NCBI GenBank assembly: GCA_050084985.1 | Contig: JBITNC010000001.1 | Coordinates: forward strand, 29,388,001-29,452,000 | Reading direction: 5' to 3' | Length of the DNA stretch: 64,000 bases | Source of the DNA: Nageia nagi | Taxonomy: Eukaryota > Pinophyta | Shown here: in pieces, positions 1 to 11,770 of the stretch | Layout: each line of letters begins with the position of its first letter | How positions within the stretch are numbered: the first letter of the stretch is position 1 | The notes under the pieces: generated by a model | The model's input: only the letters and a program-made list of their open reading frames with translations | Database searches by the model: none | Told to the model about the DNA's origin: nothing | Position numbers and translations under genes: made by a program

Positions 1-20
1 TATTTACTTTTGTACAGACA

Positions 21-968
21 ATGGTTGAAACCTTCATATCCAAGCACATACTCGATAGTTCCAACTTCGACATATGGGAACCTCATATGAGAGCTAAGTT
101 ATAGGCAAGGAAGCTGTGGTAGATAGTAAATGAAGATCTAGTCGCTCCTACAGATGAGAAGGCCCTTGAAATCTACAACTTAAAGAATGAGTTAGCAACT
201 TCTATGATCTATCCTGTAGTTTCAGATGACATCCTTCTCATGATCTCTTCCTCGACATTAGCAAAAGAAGCTTGGGATAGACTAAAGAAAATTTACCTTG
301 GGTCCAAATTTTCAAGAAGGTTCACCATTCTACAAAAGTTGTTGCAATATCATCAAGGAGAAGATGAAAGTGCCTCTATCTACTTGAACAAAATCATTGA
401 CCTTAGGACACAACTGGTTGGCTGTGGGTGCAATTGGATCAATGATGAGTTCGTGGTCTTCATCATTCTTCAAAGCCTCTCTACAAAGTTCAGTAACTTT
501 GTCACAATTATGGAGACTAGGCTCGATGATGAAGAAGATGTTATCTCTCTTGAGAACCTTTCTAGACTCCTTCTGAAGCATGAGGAAACTTTGAACAAGA
601 AAATGTTGAACATTTCTCCAAAGGATAATAGCATTGCTCTAGGAGAAACCAAAACTCCTTTCAAGAAGACGTTCAAACATTATAAATTCAAAGATAACAA
701 ATCCTCATCTACCATCAGGAAGCACAACAACTTCAAGCAAAGGAATGACAAAGCTGGATCAAGCAAACCAACATCGCAGGAAAAGTTTGATGGAAATTGT
801 AACTTTTGTGGCATCTTTGGGCATAAAGAGTATGATTATCGCAAAAAGAAATTTGCTCAAAAAGGTAAGGGAAATGCAAATGTGAGAAATTTCAATAATA
901 AAAAGAAGAACGAGCATGCTGCTACTGTTGCCTACTACTTAATGACTCAAACTATTTCAAATGATTGA
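21..968 (+). pseudogene. copia A gag (capsid/nucleocapsid), broken
   Basis: Encodes the structural gag part that would package the element RNA. It begins at the ATG matching the gag start of element D. In-frame stops lie at 102-104 (TAG), 120-122 (TAG) and 966-968 (TGA replacing a Trp codon just before the protease), leaving an open stretch at 204-968. The UBN2-type gag core (AWDRLKKIYLGSKFSRR and LQKLLQYHQGEDESASIYL) lies in the first half. A CCHC zinc knuckle follows (CNFCGIFGHKEYDY), but its last Cys is Tyr here, whereas element D keeps Cys, so nucleic-acid binding would be impaired. The tail is Lys/Asn-rich. Assignment rests on family motifs and on the near-identical second copy. Confidence 0.9.
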
Positions 969-2340
969 ATTGTTGATTCAGGATGCACTAATCACATGTG
1001 TCATGAAAAGGATAAGTTTGAAAATTTTTATAAGTACAACAAGGATATAGTTGTGATAGGTGATAATACAGTCCTTGATGTTCAAGGAATAGGGAATGTG
1101 AAGATTCATGGAAAGGCTCTTGATAATGTCTTTTATGTGCCTAAGCTAAGGATGAATCTTATCTCCGTAATTCAGATCACAAGGAAAGGATGCTCATTTG
1201 AGTTTACCTCACACTCCTGGTGTGTTAAGAAAGGACTTGCCACTTTGATGAAAGGATCAGTAAAGAATGACCTTTATATTGTGGATCAAGTACCTTCAAA
1301 GATTTGTCTTACTGCAAATGTGTGTTCAAAAGGTAATCTTTGGCATCAACGATTAGGGCACCTTAACCACAAGAGTATTCAAGATATGAAAAATCAAGAA
1401 CTTGTGGAAGGTTTACCTAATATTTCACCCATAATTGGTCTTTGTGAAAGGTGCATTCTAGGAAAGATGAATAGGCAAAAGTTTGAAAAGGATAAGGTAA
1501 CTCGGGCTACTCGTCCTCTTCAGCTTGTGCATTCAAATTTGATGGGTCCATTTTAGACTAAGTCTCTAGGGGGAGATTCTTATGTTCTGACCTTCATTGA
1601 TGACTTCAGTAGGATGACATTTTGTTATCTACTTGAGAACAAGGATCAAAATTTTGACCGGTTTAAAGACTTCAAGGCACATGTTGAAAATCAAACTGAT
1701 TTTAAGATCAAAATGCTGAGATCTGATAATGGGGGTGAGTATAATAGCAATGAGTTTAACGACTATTGTGTTAAACATGGGATCAAGCGGTAATTCACAA
1801 TCCCTTACACCCCTCAGCAAAATGGAGTTGCTGAAAGGAAGAATCGCACCATTATGGAAATGGCAAGATGCATGTTGGGTAACCTTCCTAGTTTCTTATG
1901 GGGAGAATCTGTTCACACTGCTATTCACATCCTAAATAGGTGTCCTACTAAAGTAGTTGAAGGAAAAACTCCATATGAAGCATGTACAGGAAAGAAACCT
2001 AACATCTCACACTTCAGGGTCTTTGGTTGTGATGCATTTGCCTTCATTACCTCAGAGAAAAGAAAGAAGCTAGATAAAAGATCAGAAAAATGCATCTTTG
2101 TGGGGTATGATAATCAGCATAGAGGTTACAGGCTCTACTCCTCATCCCATAAAATAGTCTTTGTTTCTAGGGATGTCAAGTTCAATGAACTTCCTGAGGA
2201 TATGACTTCTCATGCTGGGGTGTCTGATTCAGATGATTCTACACCTGCACCTAACTGGTTGGATGATCATGTAGGGAAGTCACCACAAGAGCAAAATTCT
2301 CCAGCTCAGAGAATTACAAGGAGTATGACCTTTAATAAAT
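969..2340 (+). pseudogene. copia A protease and integrase, broken
   Basis: The protease active-site motif (IVDSGCTNHM) opens this part, directly after the TGA at 966-968. The integrase zinc domain follows (LWHQRLGHLNHKSI, then CERCILGKMNRQKF), then the core with SDNGGEY and QQNGVAERKNRT (second catalytic Asp and the Glu). The first catalytic Asp, HSDLMGPF in element D, reads HSNLMGPF here. In-frame stops are TAG at 1554-1556, immediately after GPF, and TAA at 1791-1793. The TAG is present at the same codon in element D. The C-terminal integrase tail ends near the polymorphic linker before the RT. Confidence 0.9.
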
Positions 2341-3989
2341 CCTTATTTGCCAAAATTGATAATATGAATGAGCCATCAACATTCAAAGAAGCTTCCAAAC
2401 AAGAGTGTTGGATGGAAGCTATGAAAGTTGAGTATGAGGCACTCATGAAAAATGAAACTTGGGATTTGGTTCCTTATCCCAATGAGAAAAATGTGATTGG
2501 AAATAAATGGATATACAAGGTCAAGTACAATTTTGATGGAGAAGTTGAAAAATACAAAGCAAGGTTAGTGGCCAAAGGATTCGCTCAGAAATATGGTATT
2601 GATTATGAGGAAACCTTTGCTCCTGTGGCCAAGATGCCTACTATCAGGATAATCCTTGCTCTTTCTGCAACTCAAGGTTGGAAAGTTTTTCAACTTGATG
2701 TCAAGAGTGCATTTCTCAATGGTGACTTGGATGTAGAAATCTACATGAATCAACCAGAAGGATTTATTCCAGAAGGAAAAGAGTCTCTTGTGTGCAAGCT
2801 AAAGAAGTCTTTGTATGGACTTAAACAAGCACCTAGAGCAAGGTACAAGAAAATTTCAAGATTCTTTACAGATATTGGTTTTTCCAAGTGCTTCTCTGAC
2901 TCAGATCTCTATGTACTCAATCAAGGAAAAGACATGGTCTTAATTCTCCTTTATGTGGATGATCTTCTCATAATAGGCAACAATATTGAAATCATCCAAG
3001 AGTGCATATCCAAACTGAAGGCAACATTTGAAATGACTGATCTAGGTCTATTGCATTACTATCTTGGAATGCAAGTATACCAACACAAAGATTGTACTTA
3101 TCTTATTCAATCTAAGTATATATCAGACATCTTGCAAAAGTTTGGAATGGAGGAGTGTAGATATGCTGCAATACCTATTTCTCTTGGAATCATTGTATCA
3201 TTGAGCTCAGATTCTTAGTTGGTTGATGCTATAGCTTATAGGTAATTGATCGGTAGTCTTCTGTATCTGACTATCTCTCATCCTGATATTGCCTTTGCAG
3301 TGAATCTGATGGCACGATTCATGCAAAAACCATATGTTGAACACCTCAATGTTGTTAAGCAAATCTTGAGGTATGTGGTAGGGACAAAGGATCTTGCTCT
3401 TAAGTATTCCAAAGTGCCCTCAATTGTTCTCTCAGGGTTCTCAGATTCTGATTATGAGGGAGATAGAGATGACAGAAAATCAACCTTTGCATATGTGTTC
3501 AGCATTAGTTTAGGTGCTATCTCTTGGGATTCCAAGAAGCAACCTACTGTGACTCTTTCTACCACCGAAGCCAAATATCAAGCCATGTCTATTATCACCC
3601 AAGAAGCTATTTGGCTGAGACATCTTCTGAACGAAATTGGGTATAAGCAAAATGGCCCATCTCTTATTTCTTTAGACAATCAATCGGCTATCTCTTTGGC
3701 TAAGAATCCTATGTTCCATTAGAGAACCAAACATGTGGTAATCCAGGCCCATTTTATTAGGGAGAAGGTTCTAGATGACATCATACACTTGGAGTATTGT
3801 CCATCTACTGAAAACTCCATTGATATATTCATCAAGCCCCTTCCTGAAGCTCAGTTCAGCAAGCTTAGGGATTCTCTTGGGTTGGTGAAGTTGCCCTCAA
3901 GGGGGAGTGAATTTTTAACTTTTGTTAGTGATGACAACTTCACCTCTAAGAGGCCTTTTTTGATTGTACATTCTAGACCTCCGTGGTAA
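2341..3989 (+). pseudogene. copia A reverse transcriptase and RNase H, broken
   Basis: The RT domain opens with NKWIYKVKYNFDGEVEKYKA and has VFQLDVKSAFLNGDL (first catalytic Asp), SLYGLKQAPRA and LLYVDDLLIIGN (YVDD box intact). RNase H follows with SGFSDSDYEGDRDDRKST, TTEAKYQAMS, LDNQSAISLAKNP and HFIREKVLDD. Stops occur at 3216-3218 (TAG), 3243-3245 (TAA) and 3720-3722 (TAG); element D has Gln codons at the equivalent positions. The family polyprotein normally ends near LPSRGSE (about 3910), where element D stops; here the frame runs on to 3989 into the tandem repeats, probably by loss of that stop. Confidence 0.92.
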
Positions 3990-4355
3990 GTTTGCTCTGC
4001 GTGAAAAACTTATTGTACAATTGTTGTTATAGAGTGTTGATTATTTTATATCTCTGTGGTAAGTTTTCTCTGCGTGACAAACTTCTTGTACATATTTATA
4101 CCTCTATGGTAAGTTTGCTCTGCATGACAAACTTGTTGTACATTTTACACCTCTGTGGTAATTTTGCTCTACATGACAAACTTGTACATTTTATACCTCC
4201 ATGGTGAGTTTGCTCTATGTGAGAAACTCGTTGTATAATTTGTTGAGCATATAGTTAATATACCTCCATGGTAAGTTCGCTTTACGTGACGAATTTGTTG
4301 TACATTCTATACCTTCATGGTGAGTTTGCTCTATGTGAGAAACTCGTTGTACAAT
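3978..4355 (+). repeat. tandem array in the 3' UTR of copia A
   Basis: About seven imperfect copies, 45-70 bp apart, of a unit with the core GTAAGTTTGCTCTGCRTGA followed by CAAACTTGTTGTACA. It sits just after the polyprotein end. Element D has a similar array at the equivalent place (55735-56035), and element C has related but differently diverged arrays. Confidence 0.85.
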
Positions 4356-4834
4356 TTTTATGCTCTATTAATAATCAACACATGTCTATATACAACAAGT
4401 GACTATGAGTGATGGCTTGGCATCTCCGTGATGACTTATAGTGCACCATTAATCAGTTATTTATAAGATGGCATTATTTGATTCTCTTATTTGAATATAT
4501 GATGCATCTAACTGATTTTGTTCATGAGTTGCTTGTAGCATGCAAGATCTTCAGAAATGCAGGTTACTCACCTTGTGAAAGCAAGCTCATGGAGACTCAC
4601 ATGTCAGCTTAAAGTTGATCGACTACTATGTACAGTGAAACCAGTTGTGGTTAATAATTGTATTGTAAACCATTTTGTCAAATGGTAATGTAGTGAGTCT
4701 CATACTAGTTCTCAAAAAGATTCTCAAATATGTAAATGTTCTCATCTCCACTTGTATCTCTATGGAGGAGAACTCTCTCTTACTCTCTCTCTTCTTTCTT
4801 CTACGCTTTATCCCAATATTGCATTAAGGGGGAG
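4356..4834 (+). other. copia A distal 3' UTR and polypurine tract
   Basis: Non-coding sequence well conserved with element D (55251-55730, reversed) and partly with element C (about 40680-41058). It ends in the polypurine tract AAGGGGGAG at 4826-4834, the expected primer site for plus-strand DNA synthesis, directly before the LTR. A TC-rich stretch precedes it at about 4765-4800. Confidence 0.8.
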
Positions 4835-5307
4835 TGTTAGAATTTGTAATGAAATATTGTGAATATCTAAACTCTTTGTAAGTTCAATTAATCACTTAAA
4901 GGATATGTAGATACCTTAAGGGATTAATTGAATTCTTTATTATGTGTGGACTTTAACCTAACTATGGGGTTAGTTGGTAGGTTAAAGTTAGGTCACACAT
5001 TTATTGTAACCCTAACCTTACCCTTGGGTTAAAGGGAGGTTAGGGAGGTGCTCTCAAGCTATAAATAGAGGGCCTCTCCTCTTGTAACATATCTAAGTTT
5101 TTGGAGTAACATTACTCTACTAGTTTGTGTAGGAGAGAGGAAGAGAATAGTTGTAAGAGGGGCATACTTGAGAATTGAGATACTAGTTGTGGATGTACTC
5201 CCAAGAAGGGAGGAACCACATTACACTTGTGTTATCTTGTGTTAATGTTGTGTGATTAAGCTTCCTAGTCTTGGACCTTGAGGATTAGAGTAGTGCTAAT
5301 TCTCTCA
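4835..5307 (+). repeat. 3' LTR of copia A
   Basis: Begins TGTTAGAATTTGTAATG right after the polypurine tract and contains a TATAAATAGAGGG box near 5062, the likely LTR promoter. It matches the LTRs of element D until about 5290, then diverges and seems to end in CTCTCA at 5307. About 473 bp, against 482 bp in D and 477-478 bp in C. The right edge is set by the last CA before coding-like sequence of copia B resumes, so it could be off by several bases. Confidence 0.75.
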
Positions 5308-6603
5308 GGTTATGCCAGAAAATCACAACACAATACAATGCACTAGTTATTTGGGCAATAGATAATAAATTATGGTTAAGGGAAGGTACAACTAAAATAG
5401 ATCAAGATTCAAATTATGTGATAGAGGAATTGAACATTCTCTAATCACAGGTGAGGGATTACCATTGGTAGTAGAGACTATATGTGTGGTGGATTATTTC
5501 ATAGACTGAACATGTTGACTATCAAAGGTCATGTGATCCGTAGCACTGAAATCAATTATCCATGTACTACTACTATAATCTGATGCAGAAGTATGGAAAT
5601 CCTTACCAATGTTACCAGAAGTAGCAATCAAAGAGGAAGCTTTTGCACCATCATTAGAAGGTTTGATCACAATAACAGATGCTTGGTGATTTGGCTTTCA
5701 ATTGCACTTATGTGGTGCCTTTACTAGATCCCACCAATTTGGATAGCCAATTAAGTCATAACATCGTGCCTTTGTATGGCCTATCTCACTATAGTGAGTT
5801 CACAAACATTCAGGTTTGGTAGCACCTATTTCATAGCTGCCCATCTGAGATCATGCTTGGTCAAAATCAATTTTTTGAGTGAATTATCATGGTTGAGGCT
5901 TAGCACGTCGAGCCATTAGATCGAAAGACTCAATATTATCAAGTTCAACATTTGAGGTGGCTTGGCGTATAACATCTTGATAGACATAGGCATAGGTGTC
6001 ATCAAGGTCCATTGTGGGGTCCTTCCGAAGAACCTCACCTCTAATTTGTTCAAATTTTGCATCCAGGAAACTAAGAAAGATGTGCACTCTCAACCATGTA
6101 ACGAATTTATTATAGGTGACAATATCATTAGGATCCTTCATGATAACTTTATCACGATAATCTAATTCTTGGAAAATTTTGACAAGCTCATCGTAATAAG
6201 TTGATAAAGGTTGACCAGCTTGTTTGGTGGTGAAGGCATGCTGATTCAGTGCAAAGAGTTGTGTCTCATCTGATCCATCATAGAATGCTTTGGCAAGAGC
6301 ACTCCAAATTTCCCTTGCAGTATGTAGTCAAAGATAATGCTTCATTATCTCTAGCAACATGGAGGTTAGCAACCAACCCTTGACCTTTTGATTCTCTGCA
6401 TACCACTTTGCATAGGCAGCATCAGTTTCCTTTGGTGGATCAATTTTACCAATAATATATTTGATCTTTTCACATCATATGATTTGCATCTCTAATATTT
6501 GGGACCATACATCATAGTTACTTTCGGTGAGGACAACTCTGACATGGAAGCTAGAATTTTTAGATTGGATATGGATTACTGGAGTTGATGATTCGGAAGC
6601 CAT
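5308..6603 (-). pseudogene. copia B gag and protease remnant
   Basis: The ATG at 6601-6603 (MASESS...) lies 15 bp after the primer site. The copia gag N-terminal region is followed by the open stretch 6141-5887, with VHIFLSFLDAKFEQIRGEV and MDLDDTYAYVYQDV, typical of a gag class that precedes a zinc knuckle. The knuckle is decayed: GHTKARCYDLIGYPNWW is visible but an upstream Cys is replaced by a stop. The protease motif reads DFSATDHM in place of the usual DSGATDHM. Several stops and small frame breaks are scattered. The sequence ends in a post-protease block (ALYCVVIFW) at the junction with copia A. Confidence 0.78.
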
Positions 6604-6618
6604 ATGGTGTTTTTCAGG

Positions 6619-6632
6619 TGGCTCTGATACCA
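6619..6632 (-). other. primer-binding site of copia B
   Basis: Minus strand reads TGGTATCAGAGCCA, complementary to the 3' end of plant initiator tRNA-Met, the standard copia primer. Confidence 0.85.
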
Positions 6633-6641
6633 AATCAAACT

Positions 6642-6843
6642 TGGTTTTCATTCATACTTTGCTCTTTTCAATATTATGGGCATAAATAGCCACTATACAT
6701 AATTGGAATGCTAAAGTTTAGGACTACAAATCTGTCAGCCAGCAGAGCATATCTCTAATCTAGGACATATATATATATATATATTTAAAATCAATCTATA
6801 TATGGAAGTATACCAACTTGGAATTACTCTAGAATCTTCAACA
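6642..6843 (-). repeat. putative 5' LTR of copia B
   Basis: On the minus strand it starts TGTTGAAGATTCTAGAG at 6843 and runs to the primer site. It holds an (AT)n stretch (6762-6783) and GGCTATTTATGCCC close to the end. About 200 bp. The inner end is not certain because no second LTR is available for comparison. Confidence 0.6.
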
Positions 6844-8207
6844 AAAAACTCTTTTTTTTTTTTTAAAAAAAAAGAGCTCATAATTTTTAAAAAGCAACGC
6901 ATGCTACTTTTTTATATTATTTTTAAATTTTTTTAACAAAATTAAACTCTTTGCCTTTTTCTTAAAAACATTTCCAAGAATAAAAAATAAGCTCTTAAAA
7001 AAAATTTCAAGACTCGGTGAATAAATATCACAATATAAAAAAAAAAATCATTTAATTTTATTACAAGGACAAGGTTTTTTTTTTATTTGTAGGAAAAATT
7101 GGGCGAGGCATGTGGCAGAAGGGGTGGCTAGATCTGTTGTAAGTTTTTATTTGCTCAAAATTGTCCAACTAGTAAGAAAATTATTTCTCTCTTCAATAAA
7201 TAGTCATGGAAGCTTGAAAGAAAGCAAAATGACCCTCGCACGCATAGAAGTCTGATTTATATTTTTTTATTTTTATTTTTGTCTCCTTTGACCATACGTG
7301 AGTATCAAGGTGTTTGAAGAAGTATAGTTGGGTTTGTAGCATTTTTGGGCATATTCATTTTATGCATTTTCATATGAAAAAAAGAGCATGGCTTTATTTT
7401 ACATATAATAGGAGTTAAATTGCAATAATTACCACACATGTATTTTTCATGATAGGGTAGCATTTTCAGATTTAAATTTAATTATTTTTGGAAAGAATAT
7501 AAGTTTTTAAGAAATAATTAAATTGTAAAATCATTAGACAATATTTTAACTGGTTTAATTCTAATTTTTTTTAAACATACAAAATAAATTTTGTATAAAA
7601 TAAATTCAATTTCTCTTGTAAAAAAATACAAAATGTATTGTTAAATTTGTACATCTACCAGTGATTTTTGGAGCTAATTGTAGTTTCCTTACAATTTTTT
7701 AAAAAAATCAAAGCTTGTAATGCGACAAGAATTAATATAAATTAATTCTAAAAAAATGGTCAAGTAACATTTGCATAAAAATTAGATATGCTAATTTTCA
7801 CAAGATCTAAAAAATCTAACCATATACCATATGTTAGATCTAGTTTTTAAATACTACTAACATGTAGCTAAGGTAAACTTATACCTTAAATTTGAGCCCA
7901 TTATCTTCAAGATCAAACATGTTAGTATTGATCATTATAAATCTCAAGTATTAAAGATATTAACTAGATCTAAAAGCATAATAGATCTAATGTTTAACTT
8001 TAAAAAAAGGTTAAATAAATTGAAGGTTAAAAAAAATTCTAACCAGATCTATCAAAGTTATCAATCTACCCATATAAAATATAATAGATCTAGCTTTTAA
8101 TTTCAAAACAAACTTGAAACAAGATAAGGGGATAGGTATACCTTAAATTTGAGGAGAGTTACCTCAAGATCACCAAGTAGAGACTTGAAGGAGATCACCA
8201 TAAGGTT
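6844..8207. other. AT-rich sequence, probable leader of an LTR element
   Basis: No coding region seen. Homopolymer A/T runs at 6848-7090. Two partly repeated blocks (ACCTTAAATTTGAG..., about 7882 and 8142; AGATCTAGTTTTTAA-like, about 7830 and 8085) resemble the leader of an LTR element on the minus strand, which would fit the primer site and LTR immediately to the right. Confidence 0.4.
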
Positions 8208-8693
8208 GCTCTTATACCACTTGATAGAATTGAAGGATTCCATAAATCAAGATCTCTTGTAGCTTCTCCAACAAATCTAATTAAAAATAAAACATTCACA
8301 CAAATGAAAACACACAATGTATAGTGGTTCTTCCAACTCTTGGAAGTACATCCATTTTGAATCATATTTTTTATTACTTTTTACAAGAGAACTTTCTTAC
8401 AAATTCTCAAGAATTTTTTTACAAAGCTCCTACAAGAGCATTCCTATAATTCTACAAGACTAGCATCTTCATGCTTCTACACATACAATGAGAGAGAGAG
8501 TACCCCTCTATTTATAAGATGAAATCCACTCTTTAACCACCTTTTTACCCAAGAGTAAGGTTAAAACTTTTTTTTATATTTATTTTCTTAATGCTTTAAG
8601 CTATCTAGAGATACTTTAAGCATTAAGTAGATTTACATTGTGAGTTTATATTAAAGAGATATATTACACAATAATACATTATAATTTCCAATA
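8208..8693 (-). mobile_element. orphan LTR with decayed primer site
   Basis: On the minus strand an LTR of about 472 bp (8693 to 8222) starts TATTGGAAATTATAATG (terminus mutated from TGTTGG), carries CTTATAAATAGAGGGG and ends CCTTCAATTCTATCA. It is followed after 2 bp by TGGTATAAGAGC (8219-8208), a primer-binding site with one substitution. It is clearly related to the LTRs of elements A, C and D, including the repeated theme of a 'patterned' end with CCTTCA. A splice-donor-like GAG|GTAACT lies at 8163/8162. Confidence 0.75.
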
Positions 8694-8992
8694 GTTACAT
8701 CCCATTCTATTTATTATTATATCCACAGACCACTCTTGTTCAATAATTTGGCTCATGGTTTTCATTCAATTACAACCTTTTCACTTACATTTACAAAAAT
8801 AACGAACACAAAAATATCTTACATATTTAAGTTATTATAACGTTTCATACATGTATCAAAATGTAATAAAAAATCAACCATTAGTTAGCTTATATTTGAG
8901 ATATGCGAATCAAGTGGTCATATGACCCCTTTTCCCTAAGAAATGAGAGTTTGAAAATCATTTTTGTAATTGTTATACAATATGGTTTTGAT

Positions 8993-9112
8993 ATACACCC
9001 AAAACTTATTATCCACTCAGATAAACACCCAAAACTTATTATCTTCCTATATAAATACCCAAAACTTATTATTCGCTTGGATAAATGCTTAGAACTTATA
9101 ATCCTAGACTCC
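8993..9112. repeat. 30-bp tandem repeat, four copies
   Basis: Unit AAACACCCAAAACTTATTAT plus a 10-bp variable part, at 8993, 9023, 9053 and 9083. A period divisible by three keeps a frame open (repeated HPKLII), which explains the small open frame there. Confidence 0.85.
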
Positions 9113-9413
9113 CAACAAACTTCATTAATACCGATAAACTATTGATATATGCCCAAAATTTATTTGATATATGCCCATAGCCTATCTAGTACATTTTTGA
9201 CCCTTGATAAATATTTTTGATCCTTGATAGTCATTTTTGACCTATTTTGATCGATTGTTTCATTTAATGGGTAATTTATCGACAAAGGTAGGCATGCATA
9301 TACTCACTGAGAAACTTATTTTGAGCATTATTTAATAAAAAGGGATTCAAATCAATTTGATTCTTCTACTAAGAGTTATTTCTCTCCAAATATGACTACT
9401 TTGTTTTGTCAAA

Positions 9414-9519
9414 CTTCATATTGCATTATCAGACTTCATATTATCGACCTTCACCTTACATTATCAAACTTCATATTATTGATCTTCACATTATATTATC
9501 TAACTTCATCTTGTGTTAT
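9414..9519. repeat. 35-bp tandem repeat, three copies
   Basis: Units begin CTTCATATTGCATTATC, CTTCACCTTACATTATC and CTTCACATTATATTATC at 9414, 9449 and 9484. Confidence 0.8.
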
Positions 9520-10535
9520 CATTTTAACTTCTCTATTATGGTGTGTTGACAACAATGAAAATCTCTTGCTTAACAAATTATTGAGGTTGCACTTTGGTTG
9601 ATTTATGAGATTGTATTTCTCACAAAATGTTAGGTTGAGGTTTTGATTGATATGTACACACATAAGTTGGTAGATTTTACATGAAGCCATTAAGAAATAT
9701 GAAACTAGCCTTCAAGAAAGAATTGTTCGAGTTGGGGAAGCCATGAAGACATCATAAAAAGGTATGAAAGTAGTTCTAGTTTTTGCATATTATTTTATAG
9801 TATCTCATCATTATGGAATGATCTTGAAATTCATGTATTGATGAGTAATTTTTATCTATATTTTAGCTAGATATGGTATACCAAGTGGGACAGAAGTCAT
9901 AAGAGGAATTTTCCTATATTTTGCATTCATTTTGTAGCTTCTAGAAAGGTCATTCAACTTGGAAGAAATAAGGTGATATTTTTGAGCATTCAAATTTGAT
10001 TTCTTCAGCATTGGAGAGGATCACCCAGGTTCAAGGGCATCTTTTATGCCCATTTTATAATTGTACTTATTCTCCTTGGTGAATGTAATTGCTTGGCACT
10101 CTAATTTTATTTTTCTTGATCATTTTACTAATTAGTTTAGTATTATTTCAAAGTTATTTCAGAAATGTTTTAGATCTGATTTATGACATAAATATAAATT
10201 TATTTATAATAATTTTGAGTGATATTTCATATTTGATTTAATTAGAGTAAAATTGGGAAAACTGAAATTAAGTTATGTATTTTTTAGGTTGCCCTAGTTT
10301 GGGACATTACATTTTTGTTATAGAATGGCCAACGTTATTTTGTATATCTTCCCTTGTACTATAGTTTTATCTAATGTACATATAAAAGTTTATATAGTTA
10401 AAATTTCTTATACATATAAAATTAGCAATAACATTTGGCTTTGGAAGATTAATATTATTAATAAGTTTATAATATTAAATCATTATTGCTTTTGATGCTA
10501 TGAAGTGTTTTCATTAAACATTTAAAAAAAAATTT

Positions 10536-11770
10536 ATTGTTTGAAATTAGCAACCTCCCACTATGAATTAATTTCTATGTACTCAAATTAAATCTCCTCA
10601 AAATAATATTATGCATAATCTTTTGGTGATACTTATGAAAGTAAAAATTTTAAAGTGTAATATTATACATCCTAATAGTAACACAAAATGAGGAATATGA
10701 AGACCCTAAAAAGATAAAGAAGTTGTGTAGCAATCTCCCATAGTGATATTTTAGGCATTTTCACTATTCCTAGGTAATAATCATTCAAGTCAAAACTCCA
10801 AAGTGTAAGGTTGTAAATTGTAACCTTATTAATGAAAGAACACATTTAAGTTCCTTTAAAAATTTCTATACATGAACAATCAATCTCACCAAATACATGA
10901 TAGGCATAGTTGACAATGCTCAAGATGTCACATGAAGAACATTAACAACCTATAAACAATAAAGCCTTAAATGTAAATGATGAGAATTAAAATCTCAATG
11001 AAGGAGTTGTATAGAAACTTCTCATTATGCTAGTTTTAAGTGTTTACATTATACCCCAAATATATCTTCTGAAAATAATATCTCTCCAAAATAATAAAGA
11101 AATTGAGCAATATGAATTACATGTAGACATAGGAGTGGTGCATTAACCCTCCACTTTAATAATTTAAACATTTACATTATTCCTAAATCCTATCTCTTCA
11201 AATTGATATCCTAACCTTAATAATGAAAAAACACATGCAAGTTCCTTTAAATGCTTCTATCCATGAACAACCAACCTCACCAAACACATCATAAACATAC
11301 TTCACAAAGTTCAAGATATTACATGACAAACATTAAGATCCTATAGATAGAGGAGTTGTATATAAATATTTTATTATGCTATTTGAGATATCAATTTCAA
11401 GGTGTCTATTTGGAAATCACTCTTCCAAGAAAAGGAGATAGGTGTCACAAGGTGATGCATAATATTATTTTGAGGACATTTAATTTGAGTACACCAAAAA
11501 TAATTCATAATGGGAGGTTGATACAAAAATGCTTTATCTATAGGCTCATTATTTTCTTTATTATTGTACATTTATATATCATTATGGGAAGGATTTGCAC
11601 CATCCACATAATCTTCTCTAGCATGTTCTCTTAAAAATCACAAATGTATCTCATGAAAGGACACACTACTCATGAAAAGGTGTATAGTGTCATTTATAAC
11701 CTTCAACTATAAACTCTCCATAAACTTCAAAATATCATTTAAGGTATCTTTACGGCAAATTTTCTTCCAT
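10536..11770. repeat. diverged long-period direct repeats
   Basis: A block of about 120 bp at 10837-10956 (ACACATTTAAGTTCC ... AACATTAACAACCTATA) recurs at 11224-11345, about 388 bp later. Between and around them related sentences recur (CAACCTCCCACTATG, CAATCTCCCATAGTG, AACTTCTCATTATGC, CCCTCCACTTTAATA, each followed by ATTTAAACATTTACATTAT-like text). This looks like an old tandem array with a period near 200-400 bp. No coding signal. Confidence 0.6.

Larger units (their letters stand above)
1..5307 (+). mobile_element. Ty1/copia retrotransposon A, 3' part, degenerate
   Basis: This is the gag-pol region, 3' untranslated region, polypurine tract and 3' LTR of a copia element whose 5' LTR and leader lie left of the window. 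Domain order is gag, protease, integrase, RT, RNase H, which is diagnostic of Ty1/copia (integrase before RT). It closely matches element D (54769-63396, opposite strand) throughout coding, 3' UTR and most of the LTR. The reading frame stays in register from the ATG at 21 to 3989 but carries eight in-frame stops, so it is non-coding as it stands. Its 3' LTR directly abuts an older copia remnant, which suggests insertion into that element; the TSD cannot be checked because the left end is missing. Confidence 0.93.
5308..6843 (-). mobile_element. older copia element B, 5' part only
   Basis: Read on the minus strand: a short LTR (6642-6843), a tRNA-Met primer site (6619-6632), gag, then the protease region up to 5308, where copia A's LTR begins. 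Nothing downstream of the protease is present in the window, so A either inserted into B or deleted the rest. The gag type differs from A, C and D. Confidence 0.8.
8694..10535. other. AT-rich intergenic sequence with two short tandem arrays
   Basis: No gene recognised. Apart from the arrays listed at 8993-9112 and 9414-9519, I see only AT-rich sequence; the open frames across the arrays are products of repeat periods. Confidence 0.6.
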
